Assembly: GCF_014193695.1 (NCBI RefSeq)
Contig: NZ_JACHZR010000005.1
Coordinates: 62,001-126,000, forward strand
DNA from: Rhizobium sp. BK316
Lineage (GTDB): Bacteria; Pseudomonadota; Alphaproteobacteria; Rhizobiales; Rhizobiaceae
DNA: 64,000 nucleotides
Direction: 5' to 3'
Shown here in pieces: positions 10,182 through 18,436 of this stretch (position 1 is its first letter; every line of letters begins with the position of its first letter). The notes beneath the pieces were generated by a model. That model saw only the letters and a list, made by a program, of their open reading frames with translations, did no database searches and had not been told where the DNA came from. The position numbers and the translations under genes were made by a program.

Positions 10182-10634
10182 TTACTGGTCCTTCTTCTGC
10201 TGCGTCACGAGGCCGATATTCTTGAAACCCGCGCCCTGGATACGGGCCATGACGTCAGCAATCACGCCGTAAGGCGCAGTCGCATCGCCGCGCACGAAGA
10301 TGCGCTCGTTGTAACCGGTGGTGGCGATCGCCTCGAGCTTTGCAGCAATTTCCTCAGCCGGGATCGGCGTTTCCTGCAGATAGACTTCGCCGTTGTTCTT
10401 GACCGAGATCGTGATCGGCTGCGTCTCGGAATTCAGCGCCTTGGCCTGCGTTTCCGGCAGATCGATCGGAACACCGACCGTCATCATCGGGGCCGCCACC
10501 ATGAAGATGATGAGCAGCACGAGCATGACGTCGACGAGCGGCGTCACGTTGATTTCGGAGATAACCCCCTTGTTGCGGCCGCGGCGGCGGCGTCCGCCGC
10601 CTCCTCCGCTATTGCCGCCTACAGCCATACCCAT
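10182..10634 (-). CDS. tolR: Tol-Pal proton channel subunit TolR (ExbD family)
   Basis: Forms the proton channel with TolQ. In 150 residues it has a Gly/Arg-rich cytoplasmic head (GGGGGRRRRGRNKG), one membrane helix (VDVMLVLLIIFMVAAPMM) with the essential Asp35 at its start, and a periplasmic domain. ATG 10634 has GGAG ten bases upstream. ATG 10628 is two codons in and less well placed. The gap from tolQ is 14 bases. Confidence 0.95.
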   Translation of the reverse strand: MGMAVGGNSGGGGGRRRRGRNKGVISEINVTPLVDVMLVLLIIFMVAAPMMTVGVPIDLPETQAKALNSETQPITISVKNNGEVYLQETPIPAEEIAAKLEAIATTGYNERIFVRGDATAPYGVIADVMARIQGAGFKNIGLVTQQKKDQ

Positions 10635-10648
10635 GGTCGTCTACTCCG

Positions 10649-11368
10649 TTACTGCGCGGCCTGGCGCGGCTGCAGCTTCTCGTCGATCTGGCGCGAAAGG
10701 ATGGCGGAGAATTCATCCGCAAAGCCTTCCATGCGACCCGAGAGCTTGCCGGCATCGGCGGAGAACTTGTTGTAGGCGATAACCGCCGGGATAGCGGCGA
10801 CGAGACCGATGGCGGTCGCGAGCAGCGCTTCCGCGATACCGGGCGCCACAACCGCAAGGTTGGTCGACTTCGAACCGGCGATTGCCTGGAACGAGGTCAT
10901 GATACCGACGACCGTGCCGAACAGACCGATAAACGGACCGGCCGAACCGATCGTCGCAAGCGAGCCGAGACGGGCCGAGAGATATTCGGATTCACGGGCG
11001 AGTGTGACGTCCATGGCGCGGTCAATACGCATTTGCAGACCGATCGGCGAACGCGCACCACGCTCGAAGGACTTCTTCCATTCGCGCATCGCCGCGACGA
11101 AGATCGCCGCAAGGCCCGTATTGTTGCGCTCGGAAAGCGTCCGATAGAGTTCTTCCAGCGACTGGCCCGACCAGAAGACCTGCTCGAACTTGTCGAACTG
11201 GCGACGGGCGCGTCCGTAGGCCAGATATTTGTCGATGACGATCGCCCAGGTCCACACCGAAGCGGCGACAAGGCCGAGCATGACCAGCTTGACGACGATG
11301 CCGGCCTGCATGAAAAGCGACCAGAGGCTGACGTCGGTCGTGGCTGCTGCCAATCCTACTTGTTCCAT
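10649..11368 (-). CDS. tolQ: Tol-Pal proton channel subunit TolQ (MotA/ExbB family)
   Basis: Inner-membrane stator-type protein with three membrane helices: about residues 18-38 (QAGIVVKLVMLGLVAASVWTW), 140-160 (LATIGSAGPFIGLFGTVVGI) and 172-195 (NLAVVAPGIAEALLATAIGL). The MotA/ExbB signature GPFIGLFGTVVGIM is intact. I start at MEQVGLAAATTD (11368, 239 residues), the usual family start. It is the first gene of the tol block, with a 403-base upstream gap. Confidence 0.95.
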   Translation of the reverse strand: MEQVGLAAATTDVSLWSLFMQAGIVVKLVMLGLVAASVWTWAIVIDKYLAYGRARRQFDKFEQVFWSGQSLEELYRTLSERNNTGLAAIFVAAMREWKKSFERGARSPIGLQMRIDRAMDVTLARESEYLSARLGSLATIGSAGPFIGLFGTVVGIMTSFQAIAGSKSTNLAVVAPGIAEALLATAIGLVAAIPAVIAYNKFSADAGKLSGRMEGFADEFSAILSRQIDEKLQPRQAAQ

Positions 11369-11771
11369 AGATCCAAAATCCCCGAATCCAAACGCCCGGC
11401 GCTTGACCGGGCGGCACGAAGTGATCACGCAAGAATGTCTGGCGGCCGCCGCCCAAAGCCCTGGTCAAGCTTCCAAGCTCTTCTTCCGCCTTCTTGCCGT
11501 CAAATTTGGTCAAAGGAAGGCGTGCGTCGCACAAACTCCGACTCCGCGAGTAAGACACCATTATGGTTAATAGATCGTTAGTGCCAGACTATGACAGCAG
11601 GAATGTCGCGAGAGATTTTGTTCCTGGATAACTTGACCGGAGCATCGCCCGGTTGCTGAACACAGCGCTCATCTTGCAGCGCGGCAATTCCTTCACATAA
11701 AATTCAAGTTTTTACAAGCCCTCGATTCCGGCAGTTTGACGCGGGAAACGCAGGCATTGTCCCGGCTATTT
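11369..11771 (-). promoter_or_regulatory. 403-base gap between ybgC and tolQ
   Basis: No gene is visible here. The gap holds a CtrA-like site at 11567-11581. Near 11690-11715 on the minus strand there is an A/T-rich stretch (CTTGTAAAAACTTGAATTTTATG) too irregular for a firm promoter call. Its length suggests that tolQ is not simply read through from ybgC. Confidence 0.3.
11567..11581. promoter_or_regulatory. CtrA-like site upstream of tolQ
   Basis: TTAA (11567-11570), seven bases, TTAG (11578-11581): seven of eight fixed bases of TTAA-N7-TTAA. The flanking ATTATGGTTAA is identical to the flank of the site before pal at 7179-7188, which supports a shared regulator. It lies about 200 bases before the tolQ start. 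Confidence 0.4.
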
Positions 11772-12221
11772 TCAGGTCTCTGGAATAAGCATTTGCCTTG
11801 CGAGCGCCTCCGGCAGCCGGCGCGGCCTGCCCTTGGCATTGATCACGGCGATGATCACCTTCGCGGCGATTAGCAGAGTATCGGCGCGGCGGATTTCCTG
11901 GTTGAGCACCATCTTCGCGCCACCGGCCTTTTCCGTGTGTGTGATCACGGTCAAAATATCGTCCATGCGGGCCGGGCTTTTAAAGTCGATCTCCATGCGA
12001 TGAACAACGAAAACGAGTCCTTCCTCGTCCGCATTCACAAGCTCTCGCTGCTCGACACCGAGACAGCGCAGGTAGTCGGTGCGGCCCCGTTCGAGGAAAT
12101 GCAGATAGCGTGCGTGATAGACCAGACCGGAGAAATCGGTATCTTCGTAATAGACCCGCTGGACGAGTCGATGACCCACCTCGGTGAGCTCGCCGGAAAT
12201 AGAAAAACCGTGTTCCGCCAT
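11772..12221 (-). CDS. ybgC: Tol-Pal-associated acyl-CoA thioesterase YbgC
   Basis: Hot-dog-fold thioesterase, usually the head of the tol cluster. In the 149-residue form from ATG 12221, the catalytic block YYEDTDFSGLVYHARY places the active Asp at position 29, matching Asp18 of the Escherichia coli enzyme. A second conserved segment is LHFLERGRTDYLR. An upstream in-frame start at 12497 would run into the sqdB gene and is not credible. It is divergent from sqdB with a 118-base gap. Confidence 0.93.
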   Translation of the reverse strand: MAEHGFSISGELTEVGHRLVQRVYYEDTDFSGLVYHARYLHFLERGRTDYLRCLGVEQRELVNADEEGLVFVVHRMEIDFKSPARMDDILTVITHTEKAGGAKMVLNQEIRRADTLLIAAKVIIAVINAKGRPRRLPEALARQMLIPET

Positions 12222-12277
12222 AATTTTCTCCAAACTTTCCGGCCCTCTTTGGCGCAACACGTCTCGACACGCAAGCA

Positions 12278-12315
12278 TTGAACAATTGTCATATTTCCTA
12301 ACTATTCCCGTTAGG
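12278..12315 (+). promoter_or_regulatory. Putative sqdB promoter with overlapping inverted repeat
   Basis: A -35-like TTGAAC (12278-12283), 17 bases, then ACTATT (12301-12306). An inverted repeat CCTAAC (12297-12302)/GTTAGG (12310-12315) covers the -10 region, where a repressor would be expected to bind. GAGGAG precedes the sqdB start. Confidence 0.4.
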
Positions 12316-12339
12316 ACGCAACCATGAGGAGCCAGTGGC

Positions 12340-13560
12340 ATGAAGATTGCAGTGATGGGCGGAGACGGGTTCATCGGTTGGCCAACCTCGCTACATCTCT
12401 CCGATGCCGGGCATGACATCCACATCCTCGACAATCTCTCCCGTCGCTGGATCGATACCGAGCTCGGCGTCCAGTCGCTGACGCCGATGGACTCCATTCA
12501 GGAGCGCACTCGTATCTGGCATGACGAAACCGGCCGCCGCATCCATTTCAATCTGATCGACCTCGCTCGGGACTACGAGCTCCTGAAGAAGTGGCTCGCG
12601 GAAAACCGGCCGGATGCGATCATCCATTTCGCCGAACAGCGCGCCGCGCCCTATTCGATGAAGAGCGACCGGCACAAGAACTACACTGTTAACAACAATG
12701 TCAGTGCCACGCATAATCTCTTGAATGCGCTGGTCGAGCTGCAGCTCGATGCGCATGTGGTCCACCTCGGCACGATGGGCGTCTATGGCTATTCGACGGT
12801 CGGCGCCGCCATTCCGGAAGGTTATCTGCCTGTCGGTATCGAGACGATGGATGGCGAAACTGCCTCCCAGGAGATTCTCTATCCATCCAATCCCGGCTCC
12901 ATTTACCACATGACCAAGTGCCTGGATCAGCTGCTCTTCCAGTTCTATGCCAAGAATGACAGCCTTAGGATCACTGATCTGCATCAAGGCATCGTGTGGG
13001 GCACGCATACTGAACAGACGCGCCGCCATCCGCAGCTTATCAACCGCTTCGATTATGACGGCGACTACGGCACGGTGCTGAACCGCTTCCTCATCCAGGC
13101 CGCCATCGGCTATCCACTGACCGTCCATGGCACCGGCGGACAGACGCGCGCCTTCATCCACATCCAGGATTCCGTTCGCTGCATCGAACTGGCGCTCCAG
13201 AATCCCCCCGCTCGCGGCTCACGGGTCGAGATCTTCAACCAGATGACGGAAACCCACCGCGTGCGCGATCTTGCGGAGATGATCGCCAAGATGGCCGGTT
13301 CCGAAGTCGTCTGGCTGCCCAATCCGCGCAAGGAAGCCGCCGAAAACGATCTGGTCGTCAGGAACGACAAGTTCCTCGGCCTTGGCCTCGATCCGATTAC
13401 CCTGAAAGCCGGCCTGCTCGACGAAATCGTCGAAGTCGCCAGGAAATTCGCTTACCGTGTCGACCGCTCCCGCGTCCCGGCCGTCTCCGCCTGGACGAAG
13501 GATATCGCCGCGACAATTAATCACGACCCGGAGGGCAAGCGGCTGAAGTCCGTATCATGA
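12340..13560 (+). CDS. sqdB: UDP-sulfoquinovose synthase SqdB
   Basis: Makes UDP-sulfoquinovose from UDP-glucose and sulfite, the headgroup donor for the sulfolipid SQDG. The 406-residue short-chain dehydrogenase-type protein has the NAD motif GGDGFIGW (7-14), an active-site Thr145 in GTMGVYG, and Tyr189/Lys193 of the YxxxK pair. The long insertion RRWIDTELGVQSLTPMDS and the acidic substrate loops are typical of SQD1/SqdB rather than of ordinary UDP-glucose epimerases. The following two genes match the sqdD-sqdC order of Sinorhizobium meliloti. Phosphate limitation is the known inducer in that relative; no pho box was evident here. Confidence 0.95.
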   Translation: MKIAVMGGDGFIGWPTSLHLSDAGHDIHILDNLSRRWIDTELGVQSLTPMDSIQERTRIWHDETGRRIHFNLIDLARDYELLKKWLAENRPDAIIHFAEQRAAPYSMKSDRHKNYTVNNNVSATHNLLNALVELQLDAHVVHLGTMGVYGYSTVGAAIPEGYLPVGIETMDGETASQEILYPSNPGSIYHMTKCLDQLLFQFYAKNDSLRITDLHQGIVWGTHTEQTRRHPQLINRFDYDGDYGTVLNRFLIQAAIGYPLTVHGTGGQTRAFIHIQDSVRCIELALQNPPARGSRVEIFNQMTETHRVRDLAEMIAKMAGSEVVWLPNPRKEAAENDLVVRNDKFLGLGLDPITLKAGLLDEIVEVARKFAYRVDRSRVPAVSAWTKDIAATINHDPEGKRLKSVS

Positions 13561-13627
13561 GTGGTGCTATCTTCTCGAAGCAACGGCCGTGCCGGAGCGA
13601 GGCCGCTCAGGAAAGTACCTCGCATCC

Positions 13628-14452
13628 ATGACCTCAGTCCCGCAGTTCGCCTACGTCACCCTGGTCACCAATGCCGATTACGCTATGGGCGCGACGGCAC
13701 TAGCCAACTCGCTGCGCCGCACTGGTACGGATGCCGCCATCGTCATCCTGCATACCGGCGGTGTTGACGCGGCCACCCTCGCCCCACTGGACGCTCTCGG
13801 CTGCCGGCTGGTTGAAGTTGAGCATCTGCCTTTGTCTGATGCTTTCAACGAGCGGCATGCGCGCGGCAACCTCCATTCCGAGGCACCTTTCACCAAGGGC
13901 CGCAAGCCGGCTTTTCACTCGCCGCTCGACAATTTCTGCAAGCTCCGCCTCTGGCAGCTTGTCGAATATGAGCGCTGCGTTTTCATCGATGCCGATGCGA
14001 TCGCCTTGAAGAACGTCGACAAGCTCTTCGCCTATCCGGAATTCTCCGCGGCGCCGAATGTCTATGAAAGTCTTGTTGACTTCCGCCGCATGAACTCCGG
14101 GGTCTTCGTCGCCCGCCCTTCGCAAGAGACCTTCCGGAAGATGCTTGCGGTTCTGGATCAGCCCGACATCTTCTGGCGGCGTACAGACCAGACCTTCCTT
14201 GAGACGTTCTTCCCTGACTGGCACGGCCTGCCGGTCTATTTCAACATGCTGCAATATGTCTGGTTCACCATGCCGGCCCTGTGGGATTGGGAGAGCATTT
14301 CTATTCTGCACTATCAATATGAAAAACCTTGGGAAAAAGATCATCCCAAGGCCGCGAGGCTACAACCTTTGATCGATTTGTGGCATTGTTTCCATATTGG
14401 CGGCCATGTGCCGGAGATTGCATCTCTGGCCAATCCGGATGAGGCGGCATGA
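13628..14452 (+). CDS. sqdD: Glycogenin-like glycosyltransferase SqdD
   Basis: Putative transferase of sulfoquinovose to diacylglycerol. The 274-residue GT8-type fold has the metal-binding DAD motif at 121-123 (CVFIDADAIAL), preceded by the KLRLWQL helix and followed by NSGVFVARPS. ATG 13628 gives the standard start MTSVPQFAYVTLVTNADY; a GTG at 13589 would add 13 residues with no clear Shine-Dalgarno. Its stop overlaps the sqdC start by four bases. Confidence 0.9.
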   Translation: MTSVPQFAYVTLVTNADYAMGATALANSLRRTGTDAAIVILHTGGVDAATLAPLDALGCRLVEVEHLPLSDAFNERHARGNLHSEAPFTKGRKPAFHSPLDNFCKLRLWQLVEYERCVFIDADAIALKNVDKLFAYPEFSAAPNVYESLVDFRRMNSGVFVARPSQETFRKMLAVLDQPDIFWRRTDQTFLETFFPDWHGLPVYFNMLQYVWFTMPALWDWESISILHYQYEKPWEKDHPKAARLQPLIDLWHCFHIGGHVPEIASLANPDEAA

Positions 14453-15363
14453 AAGTACTGGTATCAGGCGGAACGGGCCTCGTCGGACGTTATATCGTCG
14501 AAGAGCTGCTTTCTGCCGGATATCAGGTGATTGTCGGCGGACGGCGTGCGCCGCTCCCCCGGTCCTTCTCTCGCCCGGTCGATTTCGTCCCACTTTCGCT
14601 CGATCCGGATGAGGACGATATCGGCGCCTTCGATGACGCCTATTTCTTCGTGCATGCTGCCTTCAGCCACATCGAAGGAAAATACCGCGGCGGCGAAGGC
14701 GATGACCCAAAGGCGTTTCACCGCCTGAACCTCGATGGCACAGTGAAACTCTTCGAGGAAGCAAAGCGCGCAGGCACCCGCCGTTGCATCTTCATGTCCA
14801 GTCGCGCCGTCTATGGCGAGCACGCACCGGGCACCGAGCTTTTCGAAACCATGCCCGCCACGCCGGAAACTCTCTACGGACAGGTCAAGCTCGATGCGGA
14901 ACGCACGCTCGCCCATCTTTCCGGACCGGGCTTTGCGGGAGCAAGCCTGCGGGCAACAGGCGTTTACGGTGACCGTTATCCAAGCAAATGGGATCGATTG
15001 ATCGATGACTATCTGAGCGGCCGGCCTGTTTCCCCGCGCGCGGGAACCGAGGTACACGGTCGCGATCTCGGCCGTGCCGTGCGGCTGATGTTGGAAACAG
15101 AAAGCGCCCGAATCTCCGGCGAGGTCTTCAACGTTTCGGATATCGCCGTCGATGCGAGAGATATCCTTTCGCCGATCCGGCATCACGCCGACTGTCCCTT
15201 CCCGCTGCCCGAAGCAGCGGACAAGTCAAAGCTTTGCGCTATGGACACGGGTAAGATCCGCGCGCTCGGCTGGAAGCCCGGCGGCATGGCCCTTTGCGAG
15301 CAAACGATGCGGCAATTGGCCGAGAGACAAATGGTTCCGCGGCCCAGTTCCACGCAAGTCTGA
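14449..15363 (+). CDS. sqdC: NAD-dependent epimerase/reductase SqdC
   Basis: Extended short-chain dehydrogenase of 304 residues with the Rossmann motif GGTGLVG (7-13), SSRAVYG and YGQVK (Tyr143, Lys147). In Sinorhizobium meliloti, sqdC is the third gene of the sulfolipid operon and is linked to sulfoquinovose-containing metabolites. The exact reaction is not settled to my knowledge. It overlaps sqdD by ATGA, so the two are translationally coupled. Confidence 0.85.
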   Translation: MKVLVSGGTGLVGRYIVEELLSAGYQVIVGGRRAPLPRSFSRPVDFVPLSLDPDEDDIGAFDDAYFFVHAAFSHIEGKYRGGEGDDPKAFHRLNLDGTVKLFEEAKRAGTRRCIFMSSRAVYGEHAPGTELFETMPATPETLYGQVKLDAERTLAHLSGPGFAGASLRATGVYGDRYPSKWDRLIDDYLSGRPVSPRAGTEVHGRDLGRAVRLMLETESARISGEVFNVSDIAVDARDILSPIRHHADCPFPLPEAADKSKLCAMDTGKIRALGWKPGGMALCEQTMRQLAERQMVPRPSSTQV

Positions 15364-15402
15364 TCTGGCAGAGTGCGCACCAAATGTAATCGGGGGTATA
15401 TT

Positions 15403-16194
15403 ATGCAGCTCGCAACCGTTTCGGCGTCCACCCTTCTGCGCGGCACCCAGCCGGCACAATCCGGCGTTTCGTCCACGAGCGATGAGCCCGACACCGGCGT
15501 ATTGAAGATCCAGCGGCAGTCGCTGGCGCTGGAGCAGGTGCGCAATTCGCTGGCTAGCTCCGCCGACGATGCGAAGAGCCGCGCCCAGCGCAAGCTCGAA
15601 GAAGCCAAGCAGGAGCTTCAGGCGCTGAAAACGGCGGGCTTCCCGCCTGAAGTGATTGCGCGTCTTGCCGCGGAACTCGCGCGCAAGGTCGGCGCCGCAG
15701 CCTCCGAATTCGCCTCCGCCGTTGCAACCGGTGGCTCTTCCGACGCAAGTACTGCGGCCGGCGCAGCATCCACGTCAGCTTCCACCACCACGACGACCGA
15801 TGCCACCACGAGTGCTGCAGCCGACGTTGTCGCAAGCGATGCTACGACTTCCACCGAGGCAACGCAGAATACCGAGACGACAACGGAAGCCGCCGAGGAC
15901 GGCACGAACACTGCGGAAACGGATGGCGCGGCTCATGCGCGCAAGGCCTATCAGGAAATCATCGAAGACGGTCCGAAATCGTCGGCAATTTCCGCCGATG
16001 ACCGCAAGACGATGGAAGAGTTCAAATCCGTGGTCCGCGAACTGAAGCAAATACTCGAAAAGGCCATGCGCGACCTGCGCGAGAAAAACAGCGACGTTGC
16101 CCGCGAAGGTGCGATTGGGGCAGCACAATCAGCCGTGACCGGCCTGTCGGCTGCCGTGCCGACAGCGACCATCCCTTCGAGCATCGTCGTCTAA
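15403..16194 (+). CDS. Uncharacterised Thr/Ala-rich protein
   Basis: I do not recognise this 263-residue protein. It has three parts. A charged helical N-terminal part (about 35-105, ALEQVRNSLASSADDAKSR and a following Lys/Glu-rich helix) comes first. A low-complexity Ser/Thr/Ala/Glu segment covers 106-176. A second charged helical part runs at 178-240 (FKSVVRELKQILEKAMRDL). There is no signal peptide or membrane segment. ATG 15403 has a GGGGG run seven bases before it. It begins 40 bases after sqdC and probably shares that transcript. Its stop overlaps the stop of the opposing FUSC gene by three bases. Confidence 0.75.
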   Translation: MQLATVSASTLLRGTQPAQSGVSSTSDEPDTGVLKIQRQSLALEQVRNSLASSADDAKSRAQRKLEEAKQELQALKTAGFPPEVIARLAAELARKVGAAASEFASAVATGGSSDASTAAGAASTSASTTTTTDATTSAAADVVASDATTSTEATQNTETTTEAAEDGTNTAETDGAAHARKAYQEIIEDGPKSSAISADDRKTMEEFKSVVRELKQILEKAMRDLREKNSDVAREGAIGAAQSAVTGLSAAVPTATIPSSIVV

Positions 16195-17258
16195 GCCTTA
16201 GGCTCTGCCGTCTGCGGCAGAAAATGGATGGTTGCCTGGTTGACGAGCAGCACAAGGCAGGCGGCAAAGACAGTTGCAAACAGCCTATCCAGTAGCGCGG
16301 AAGCCGGCAGGGCATGATCGGCGGTTCCCATGGCCATCATCATCAGCGGCGTCATCACGATCGAATAGGCGAGATAATTTCTGGCCCTCAGAAAGGGCCT
16401 GATACCACCGAGCACGGCGACAACAAGCACATCGGCCCAGGCCGGCAAGGTAAGAAACGAGAGCAATCCCGCACAACAGACCCCGAAGAGAACGCCGATC
16501 ACCCTTTGCGTCGTCTTGAGCGGCAAGCGTTCCGGCCGCCGCTCGATCAGCAGCACCAGCGCCAGCGCCGCCCAGTGAATATCGTGATCGGGAAAGAACA
16601 GGTGGATGAGCGAGACGGCACCCAGACAGGAAACCAGCCGGACAGGATATTGCCAGCCTGCCGGCTCCATCAGGGAACGCCGCAGCCTGTTGAATTTCTG
16701 TCTGGCGGTCGGCTTGCGTTCATCCTCAACCGGCTCTGCCGCATGACGGCGGATATGCGCGACGACCGCTGCCATCGAGATGTGGAGAACGACAGCGAAA
16801 AGCGCGCCACCGATGATAATGGCGAAGATCAGCAGCGGATTTGCGGTGGTGGTGGAGACGATGCCGCCGACCATGACGAGATAGAAGATGAAGCGCATGG
16901 AAGCGGCAACCATCGCGCGATCGAAACCGCCGACGATACCGGCAACGCCGGCAATCACCAGCAGCCCCGTCTGCCAAGACCCGCCAAGCCGGGCGAGTGC
17001 ACAGGCAAGCCCCGCCGCAGATATCAGAACCAGCAATGCGGCCCCTGCGCTCGCAGCTTGCGTCCTCGGTCTGCCATGCGCTACCGTCCCGCTCATTGCC
17101 ATGCCGCCGATCAGGCCAAGCCCTGTATGATGGCCCTTCGCCGCAAGCAGTGCCGGAACAGCCATGGCAACCGCCGATACGGCGATTTCGATCGCCGTCA
17201 CCTCCTTTTCAGTCGACCAGCGAAAGGCTCCGGCTACGTGATTGAGTGTCTTTTCCAT
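16191..17258 (-). CDS. FUSC-family inner-membrane protein
   Basis: A 355-residue polytopic protein with two blocks of hydrophobic helices (about 20-165 and 230-350) around a cytoplasmic basic loop (PVEDERKPTARQKFNRLRR). The second half, with HWAALALVLLIERRPERLPLKTTQR, fits the fusaric-acid-resistance/aromatic-acid-exporter membrane domain. Substrates are unknown. The start MEKTLNHVAG at 17258 is chosen over 17294, which would cross the marR operator. It is divergent from a MarR gene 58 bases away, which suggests that efflux is controlled by that regulator. Confidence 0.8.
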   Translation of the reverse strand: MEKTLNHVAGAFRWSTEKEVTAIEIAVSAVAMAVPALLAAKGHHTGLGLIGGMAMSGTVAHGRPRTQAASAGAALLVLISAAGLACALARLGGSWQTGLLVIAGVAGIVGGFDRAMVAASMRFIFYLVMVGGIVSTTTANPLLIFAIIIGGALFAVVLHISMAAVVAHIRRHAAEPVEDERKPTARQKFNRLRRSLMEPAGWQYPVRLVSCLGAVSLIHLFFPDHDIHWAALALVLLIERRPERLPLKTTQRVIGVLFGVCCAGLLSFLTLPAWADVLVVAVLGGIRPFLRARNYLAYSIVMTPLMMMAMGTADHALPASALLDRLFATVFAACLVLLVNQATIHFLPQTAEPKA

Positions 17259-17299
17259 CGACGGCCTCTCAGACTCGGGATTGGGCTTTGGCAAAATAA

Positions 17300-17312
17300 T
17301 ACGCAGTGCGTA
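17300..17312. promoter_or_regulatory. Putative MarR operator
   Basis: Perfect palindrome TACGCA-G-TGCGTA in the 58-base gap between the divergent FUSC and marR genes. It ends four bases before the marR ATG, so binding would block marR and probably also the membrane-protein promoter. Confidence 0.6.
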
Positions 17313-17316
17313 CTAT

Positions 17317-17778
17317 ATGTCCAGTAACAAAGATACAGCCGCGACGCTCATTCTGCGCTCCGTCCTGCTGCTCGGCCGTCGCTTGCGGGCCGCGCGCCCC
17401 GAAGGTCCGCACAGTCTCTCCACCATCGCGATTCTCGCGACACTTCACCGTCTAGGGCCTATGCCCGCCTGGCGGCTCGCCCTGGAGGAGCATCTGCAGC
17501 CGCAGTCGGTCACCCGCATCATTGCAGCTCTTGAGCGCGACGGGCTGATCAGCCGTACGCGTAGCGAGGCCGACCGCCGCGAGATCGAGCTGTCGATCAC
17601 TACTCACGGCCGCACGGTGTTGTCCGATGACATAGGCGCCCGTCGCGCCTGGCTGGAAAAGGCGATGAATGACCGGCTGACGCCGGAGGAGCGCAAGACA
17701 TTGATGGAAGCGTCGGAAATTATGCTGAAGCTCTCCCATGCCCACATTGAGAATGAGGCGCAATCAGGCGAGGAATAG
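17317..17778 (+). CDS. MarR-family transcriptional regulator
   Basis: A 153-residue winged-helix regulator. The recognition region LEEHLQPQSVTRIIAALERD is followed by the wing GLISRTRSEADRREIELSIT, the classic MarR DRR wing. I use ATG 17317 (MSSNKDTAATL), since the longer frame from 17242 would read through the FUSC start. It most likely represses itself and the divergent membrane protein in response to a small aromatic ligand (inferred from family behaviour). Confidence 0.88.
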   Translation: MSSNKDTAATLILRSVLLLGRRLRAARPEGPHSLSTIAILATLHRLGPMPAWRLALEEHLQPQSVTRIIAALERDGLISRTRSEADRREIELSITTHGRTVLSDDIGARRAWLEKAMNDRLTPEERKTLMEASEIMLKLSHAHIENEAQSGEE

Positions 17779-17845
17779 ACCCTTTTCACCTGTCGCCACC
17801 AGCCGCAAGCGGTTATGTTCGCTGGGCAACGATACTGGATTTGAG

Positions 17846-18433
17846 ATGACGCCCAAGGAATTGAAGGCTCAATTGCGCACCGAACGTCTGGCGGCTCGCG
17901 ACGCCATCCCGACGGATCTGCGCGCAGCCAAAAGCCTCGACATGGCGGCCCATGCCGGCGATACGATTGCTTTTGCGCCCGACACCATCATCTCAGGTTT
18001 TCTGCCGATCCGTTCGGAAGCTGATCTGCAGCCGCTGATGGCGCGGTGGCGCGGCCGCGGCGCCCGCCTCTGCGTGCCCGCAATCATCGACAAGCAGACC
18101 ATCGTCTTCCGTGAGCTTGTCCACGGCGTGGCACTCATCGGCACCGGCTTCGGCACGGTCGGCCCAGGCGAAGACGCTGCTATCCTCGACCCGGAAATCA
18201 TGCTCGTGCCGCTGTCGGCCTTCGATCCCAGAGGCCACCGCATCGGCTACGGCGCCGGCCACTATGACCGTGCAATCGGCCGTCTCCGGCAAAAAGGCCT
18301 GTCTCCGAAGCTGATCGGCATTGCATTTGACTGCCAGGAAGTGGCAGAGGTACCCGCTGAGCCGCATGACATAAGCCTGGATGCCATCCTGACGGAAAGC
18401 GGCCTGCGCCATTTTACCTCACGGATTGGATAG
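17846..18433 (+). CDS. fau: 5-formyltetrahydrofolate cyclo-ligase
   Basis: Recycles 5-formyl-THF to 5,10-methenyl-THF with ATP. The 195-residue protein has the basic N-terminal start MTPKELKAQLRTERLAARD and the nucleotide/folate signature GYGAGHYDR at 134-142. In many proteobacteria this gene follows 6S RNA and zapA. Here only 67 bases separate it from marR, while the likely 6S/zapA pair is 26 kb away. It runs into the next gene with a 3-base gap. Confidence 0.93.
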   Translation: MTPKELKAQLRTERLAARDAIPTDLRAAKSLDMAAHAGDTIAFAPDTIISGFLPIRSEADLQPLMARWRGRGARLCVPAIIDKQTIVFRELVHGVALIGTGFGTVGPGEDAAILDPEIMLVPLSAFDPRGHRIGYGAGHYDRAIGRLRQKGLSPKLIGIAFDCQEVAEVPAEPHDISLDAILTESGLRHFTSRIG

Positions 18434-18436
18434 GGA

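Noticed and set aside
9241..10272. Long plus-strand open frame across tolA (343 codons)
   Set aside because: It is antisense to the Pro/Lys-rich rod of TolA, and its Leu/Arg-rich product is the expected shadow of that repetitive sequence.
17779..17845. 6S RNA immediately upstream of fau
   Set aside because: Only 67 bases are available and no rod-like fold is visible; the zapA-linked candidate at 44.2-44.4 kb fits much better.
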